DNA from: Methanobrevibacter sp. | GTDB lineage: Archaea; Methanobacteriota; Methanobacteria; Methanobacteriales; Methanobacteriaceae | DNA length: 7,996 nucleotides | Reading direction: 5' to 3' | NCBI GenBank assembly: GCA_031261945.1 | Contig: JAISIQ010000039.1 | Span: forward strand, 1-7,996 | Part shown: piece by piece, positions 5,240-7,996 of the stretch | How positions within the stretch are numbered: position 1 is the first letter of the stretch | Layout of the letters: each line of letters starts with the position of its first letter | Notes under the pieces: model-generated | The model's database searches: none | The model's input: the letters and a program-made list of their open reading frames with translations, nothing else | Told to the model about the DNA's origin: nothing | Program-made: the position numbers and the translations under genes

Positions 5240-7249
5240 ATGGATAATAATGGTAAAAATGAAAATAATGCCAATAATGAGAATAATAACAATAAGAACA
5301 ATAACAATAACAATAACAATAATAATAATAATAATAATAATAATAAAGGCTCAGATATGTATCCTCCAACTCAAAAAGTGATTGAAAGAGCTAATATAAA
5401 AGATTGGGATAGGGAATTAAAAAAAGGAGAAGATATAGAAACATATTGGGCTTCACAAGCAGATCAATTTGATTGGTTTAAAAGATGGGATAAAGTCCTT
5501 GATACTTCAGAGAAACCTTTTTATAAATGGTTTGTTGGAGGAAAAATAAACCTTGCACACAATGCTCTTGATCGTTGGATAAATTCAGAAAAACGAAATA
5601 AAATAGCTATCCTCTATACAAATGAAAGAGGAGATGAAATAAAACTAACTTATTATGAACTTTATCGTGAAGTAAATAAAATGGCTAATGCTCTAATTAA
5701 TTTAGGTATTAAAAAAGGAGATTCTGTATCAATGTATCTTCCAATGTGTCCTGAGTTAATTATTACTATGCTTGCTTGTACTAAAATAGGAGCAATCCAT
5801 AGTGCAATCTATTCTGGACTTAGTTCAGTAGCTATTATGGAAAGAATAAATGCAGTTAGATCTAAAGTTCTTATAACTGCTGATGGAACATATAGGAGAG
5901 GAAAAATCATAAATCTTAAAACTCCTGTAGATGAAGCTATGTTACAATGTCCAACAATTCAAACAGTTGTTCTTGTAAATCATACTGGTCGTTACAATGA
6001 TATAGCTGAACTTAGAGGAAATGAGATATTCTATGATCGTCTTATTGAAGGTGAAGGAGATACTTGTCACTCTGAGCCAATGGATAGTGAAGATCCTTTA
6101 TTTATTCTTTATACTTCAGGAAGTACAGGTAAACCAAAAGGAGTTATTCATACAACAGCAGGTTATATGGTAGGAATAGCTACAACTCTTAGAAATGTAT
6201 TTGATATTCATGATGATGATTTATGGTGGTCAACTGGTGATGCTGGTTGGATTACAGGCCATAGCTATACTATATATGCTCCTTTACTTTTAGGATCAAC
6301 TACACTTATTTATGAAGGAGCTCCAGACTTTCCAGATCCTGGAATTTGGTGGGAAATCATTGAAAGATATGGTGTAACTAAATTTTACACAGCTCCCACA
6401 GCTATTCGTCATCTTATGAGATTTGGTAAAAAATACTCAAAATTATATGACCTCAATTCTCTTAAAATATTAGGAAGTGTAGGAGAACCAATTAATTATG
6501 AAGCTTGGAAATGGATGTATGAAGAAATAGGGGGGAGTAAAACTCCTATTATGGATACATGGTGGCAAACAGAAACAGGTATGCATATGATAGCTTCGCT
6601 TCCTGTTTCAAACTTAAAACCAGGTTCAGCTACAAAACCTCTTCCAGGTGTTAAAATAGCTATTGTGGATGAAGAAGGTCAAGAAGTAGAACGAGGCAAA
6701 AAAGGTTATTTAGCTATTACTGAGCCGTGGCCTGCTATGTTTAGGGGTCTTTATGAAGATAATGAAAGATTCAAAGATGTCTATTGGAATTTCTTCCCAA
6801 ATAATATCTATAAAACTGGAGATATGGCTAAAATGGATGAAGATGGATATATTTGGATTCAAGGGCGTTCAGATGATGTTTTAAAAATAGCTGGACACAG
6901 AGTAGGGGCTATTGAAGTTGAAGAAGCATTTAATAGTCACCCATCAGTTAATGAAACAGCTGTAATTGGAAAAGAAGATCCTGTTAAAGGACAATTAATT
7001 AAAGCATTTTTAATTCTTAATGAAGGCTATAATTTAGACATGCCATTTAAAGAAGGTTATCAATCAACTTTAAGAGAAGAGCTAAAACGACATGTTAGAC
7101 ATGCTTTAGGTCCAGTAGCTGTTCTTGGTGAGATGGTTTCTGTTGATTCTTTACCTAAAACTAAAAGTGGTAAAATTATGCGAAGAATTTTAAAAGCTAA
7201 AGAAGATGGGGAGGATTTAGGAGATACTTCTACTTTAGATGATTTGTAA
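5240..7249 (+). CDS. acs: Acetyl-CoA synthetase, AMP-forming, with poly-Asn N-terminal extension
   Basis: The enzyme converts acetate, ATP and CoA to acetyl-CoA, AMP and PPi in the cytoplasm. In hydrogenotrophic methanogens it supplies acetyl-CoA from external acetate for biosynthesis. The product has 669 residues. Diagnostic motifs are the P-loop [12 protein letters not shown] (291-302), [23 protein letters not shown] (441-447), [20 protein letters not shown] and [11 protein letters not shown] (639-649). Lys645 is the expected adenylation lysine, which is acetylated in many homologs. The acetate-pocket set known from characterised Acs proteins (Ile/Val-Thr, Val, Trp) is present. Residues 1-36 are almost only Asn with some Lys, Glu and Gly, including 16 consecutive Asn at 20-35; recognisable Acs homology begins near Met40. 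The length without the extension (about 630) is close to the family norm. It stands alone between its own promoter and a 3' hairpin. Confidence 0.96.
   Translation: MDNNGKNENNANNENNNNKNNNNNNNNNNNNNNNNKGSDMYPPTQKVIERANIKDWDRELKKGEDIETYWASQADQFDWFKRWDKVLDTSEKPFYKWFVGGKINLAHNALDRWINSEKRNKIAILYTNERGDEIKLTYYELYREVNKMANALINLGIKKGDSVSMYLPMCPELIITMLACTKIGAIHSAIYSGLSSVAIMERINAVRSKVLITADGTYRRGKIINLKTPVDEAMLQCPTIQTVVLVNHTGRYNDIAELRGNEIFYDRLIEGEGDTCHSEPMDSEDPLFILYTSGSTGKPKGVIHTTAGYMVGIATTLRNVFDIHDDDLWWSTGDAGWITGHSYTIYAPLLLGSTTLIYEGAPDFPDPGIWWEIIERYGVTKFYTAPTAIRHLMRFGKKYSKLYDLNSLKILGSVGEPINYEAWKWMYEEIGGSKTPIMDTWWQTETGMHMIASLPVSNLKPGSATKPLPGVKIAIVDEEGQEVERGKKGYLAITEPWPAMFRGLYEDNERFKDVYWNFFPNNIYKTGDMAKMDEDGYIWIQGRSDDVLKIAGHRVGAIEVEEAFNSHPSVNETAVIGKEDPVKGQLIKAFLILNEGYNLDMPFKEGYQSTLREELKRHVRHALGPVAVLGEMVSVDSLPKTKSGKIMRRILKAKEDGEDLGDTSTLDDL
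5282..5344 (+). repeat. AAT/AAC trinucleotide repeat encoding poly-Asn in acs
   Basis: Twenty-one consecutive codons, twenty of them AAT or AAC with a single AAG, end in nine pure AAT units (5318-5344). The earlier part alternates AAC and AAT, which suggests hexamer expansion as well as triplet slippage. Length changes would keep the frame. Confidence 0.9.
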
Positions 7250-7253
7250 GTAA

Positions 7254-7272
7254 TAGCTATGCTTAATAGCTA
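7254..7272 (+). terminator. Short hairpin after acs
   Basis: TAGCTAT (7254-7260) pairs with ATAGCTA (7266-7272) around a 5-nt loop, starting 5 nt after the acs stop. No T-run follows at once, but the palindrome AAAAATATTTTT at 7289-7300 ends in five T residues. Termination is likely within this 96-bp gap. Confidence 0.45.
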
Positions 7273-7297
7273 CTTCAATCATATTATTAAAAATATT

Positions 7298-7313
7298 TTT
7301 AGGTCAACCAAAA
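7298..7313. promoter_or_regulatory. Candidate DtxR-family operator
   Basis: TTTAGGTCAACCAAAA is an imperfect dyad centred between 7305 and 7306: TTTxGGT pairs with ACCxAAA, with only the A-A pair and the two central bases unmatched. The TTAGGT/ACC core resembles operators of DtxR/IdeR-type repressors. It sits directly upstream of the TATA box of the DtxR-family gene, a position suited to autoregulation. Confidence 0.5.
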
Positions 7314-7318
7314 CTTTT

Positions 7319-7327
7319 TATATTATA
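7319..7327 (+). promoter_or_regulatory. TATA box of the DtxR-family gene
   Basis: TATATTATA lies about 23 bp upstream (centre to A) of the ATG at 7346. With usual archaeal spacing, transcription would begin at or within a few bases of the start codon. No Shine-Dalgarno is present, so the mRNA is probably leaderless. Confidence 0.5.
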
Positions 7328-7345
7328 TATTACAAATATAATATT

Positions 7346-7996
7346 ATGGGAAATGAAGGATTAAGTGAGAACATTGAAGAATACTTAGAAGTTCTCTATA
7401 AATATGGAAACAAGAAGCAGCCTGTTTCTACTACCACTATTTCTAAAAAACTTGGAATAGCTCCAGGTAGTGTTACACAAATGCTTAAAAAACTCGAGTC
7501 TCTCGAATATATTGAATATATTCCTTATAAAGGAGCTATTCTAACAAGTAAAGGAATGAAAATAGCTCAAAAGATAACACGTAAACATAGAATTCTTGAA
7601 AGATTTCTTAAAGATGTATTATGTATTAAAGAAGAAAATATTCATATTCAAGCTTGTGATATGGAACATTCTTTATCAGATGAAGCTGAAAGAGCTATGT
7701 GTCATATTTTAGAGCAACCTGATCTTTGCCCAGGTCAAAAACCAATTCCTGCATGTGATTTTGATTTTAATAATTGTGAAGAATGTAAAAATGATGAATC
7801 AGCAGATATTGAGGAAATTGGAATCAGATCTGATAATTTAATAGCTCTTGGATCATTGTATCCTCATGAAATTGGTGAAGTTTCATTTATAAGAGGGGAT
7901 GCAGTAATTTTAAAAAAACTAATGGCTATGGGAATAGCTATTGGCACAAAAATCTATGTTGAAGATAATGATCAAGGTAAAAATGAGATAGATATT
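7346..7996 (+). CDS. DtxR/IdeR-family metal-dependent transcriptional repressor, 3' truncated
   Basis: The first 217 residues are visible; the gene runs past the window end. Residues 1-60 are a winged helix-turn-helix (recognition helix near GSVTQMLKKLE, 41-51). Residues 62-125 form the dimerisation and metal domain, and about 160-217 are the start of an SH3/FeoA-like domain. Metal ligands match DtxR at a constant offset of two: His81, Glu85 and His100 (site 1), then Cys104, Glu107 and His108 (site 2, ACDMEH). The Cys points to iron sensing rather than the Mn-type MntR site, although Met10 of DtxR is replaced by Glu12. Four cysteines (128, 137, 144, 147) lie between the domains. With bound Fe(II) it should repress metal-uptake genes and, judging from the dyad at 7298-7313, itself. 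The start is ATG 7346, with no Shine-Dalgarno. Confidence 0.92.
   Translation, partial: MGNEGLSENIEEYLEVLYKYGNKKQPVSTTTISKKLGIAPGSVTQMLKKLESLEYIEYIPYKGAILTSKGMKIAQKITRKHRILERFLKDVLCIKEENIHIQACDMEHSLSDEAERAMCHILEQPDLCPGQKPIPACDFDFNNCEECKNDESADIEEIGIRSDNLIALGSLYPHEIGEVSFIRGDAVILKKLMAMGIAIGTKIYVEDNDQGKNEIDI

Overview
The window looks like chromosomal DNA of a pseudomurein-walled methanogen of the Methanobacteriales, most like Methanobrevibacter. The reasons are very high A+T content, secreted proteins carrying pseudomurein-binding repeats, a transglutaminase-fold enzyme of the pseudomurein endoisopeptidase type, archaeal TATA-type promoters with U-rich 3' ends, and a biosynthetic AMP-forming acetyl-CoA synthetase. 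This assignment comes from protein features only; no database search was run. All five genes are on the + strand.

Region 1 (1-4818) is a cell-wall cluster. It starts with the 3' part of a pseudomurein endoisopeptidase-like gene (1-801). Two paralogous genes follow (940-3090 and 3187-4818). Each encodes a signal peptide, a Ser/Asn-rich linker, pseudomurein-binding repeats (four units, then two) and a C-terminal glycosidase-like domain with a G-I-[HQ]-L-D-Y-L-R-Y-P motif. The isopeptidase should cut the peptide cross-links of pseudomurein. The paralogs are candidates for cutting its glycan strands, an activity with few or no characterised examples that I know of. Both paralogs appear to start at an ATT codon: neither has an in-frame ATG, GTG or TTG before its signal peptide, and each has a strong Shine-Dalgarno sequence 7-8 nt before an ATT.

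Region 2 (4819-5239) is a 421-bp intergenic stretch. It holds a 150-nt T-rich tract with a heptamer repeat, an AAT-repeat segment that reads as an Asn-rich peptide, and the acs promoter region with two inverted repeats.

Region 3 (5240-7249) is acs, AMP-forming acetyl-CoA synthetase, which carries an unusual poly-Asn N-terminal extension. It would activate acetate for cell carbon.

Region 4 (7250-7996) is a hairpin, a DtxR-like operator next to a TATA box, and a probably leaderless metal-dependent repressor of the DtxR/IdeR family that runs off the window end. The operator placement suggests autoregulation. The wall genes, acs and the repressor each seem to be separate transcription units.
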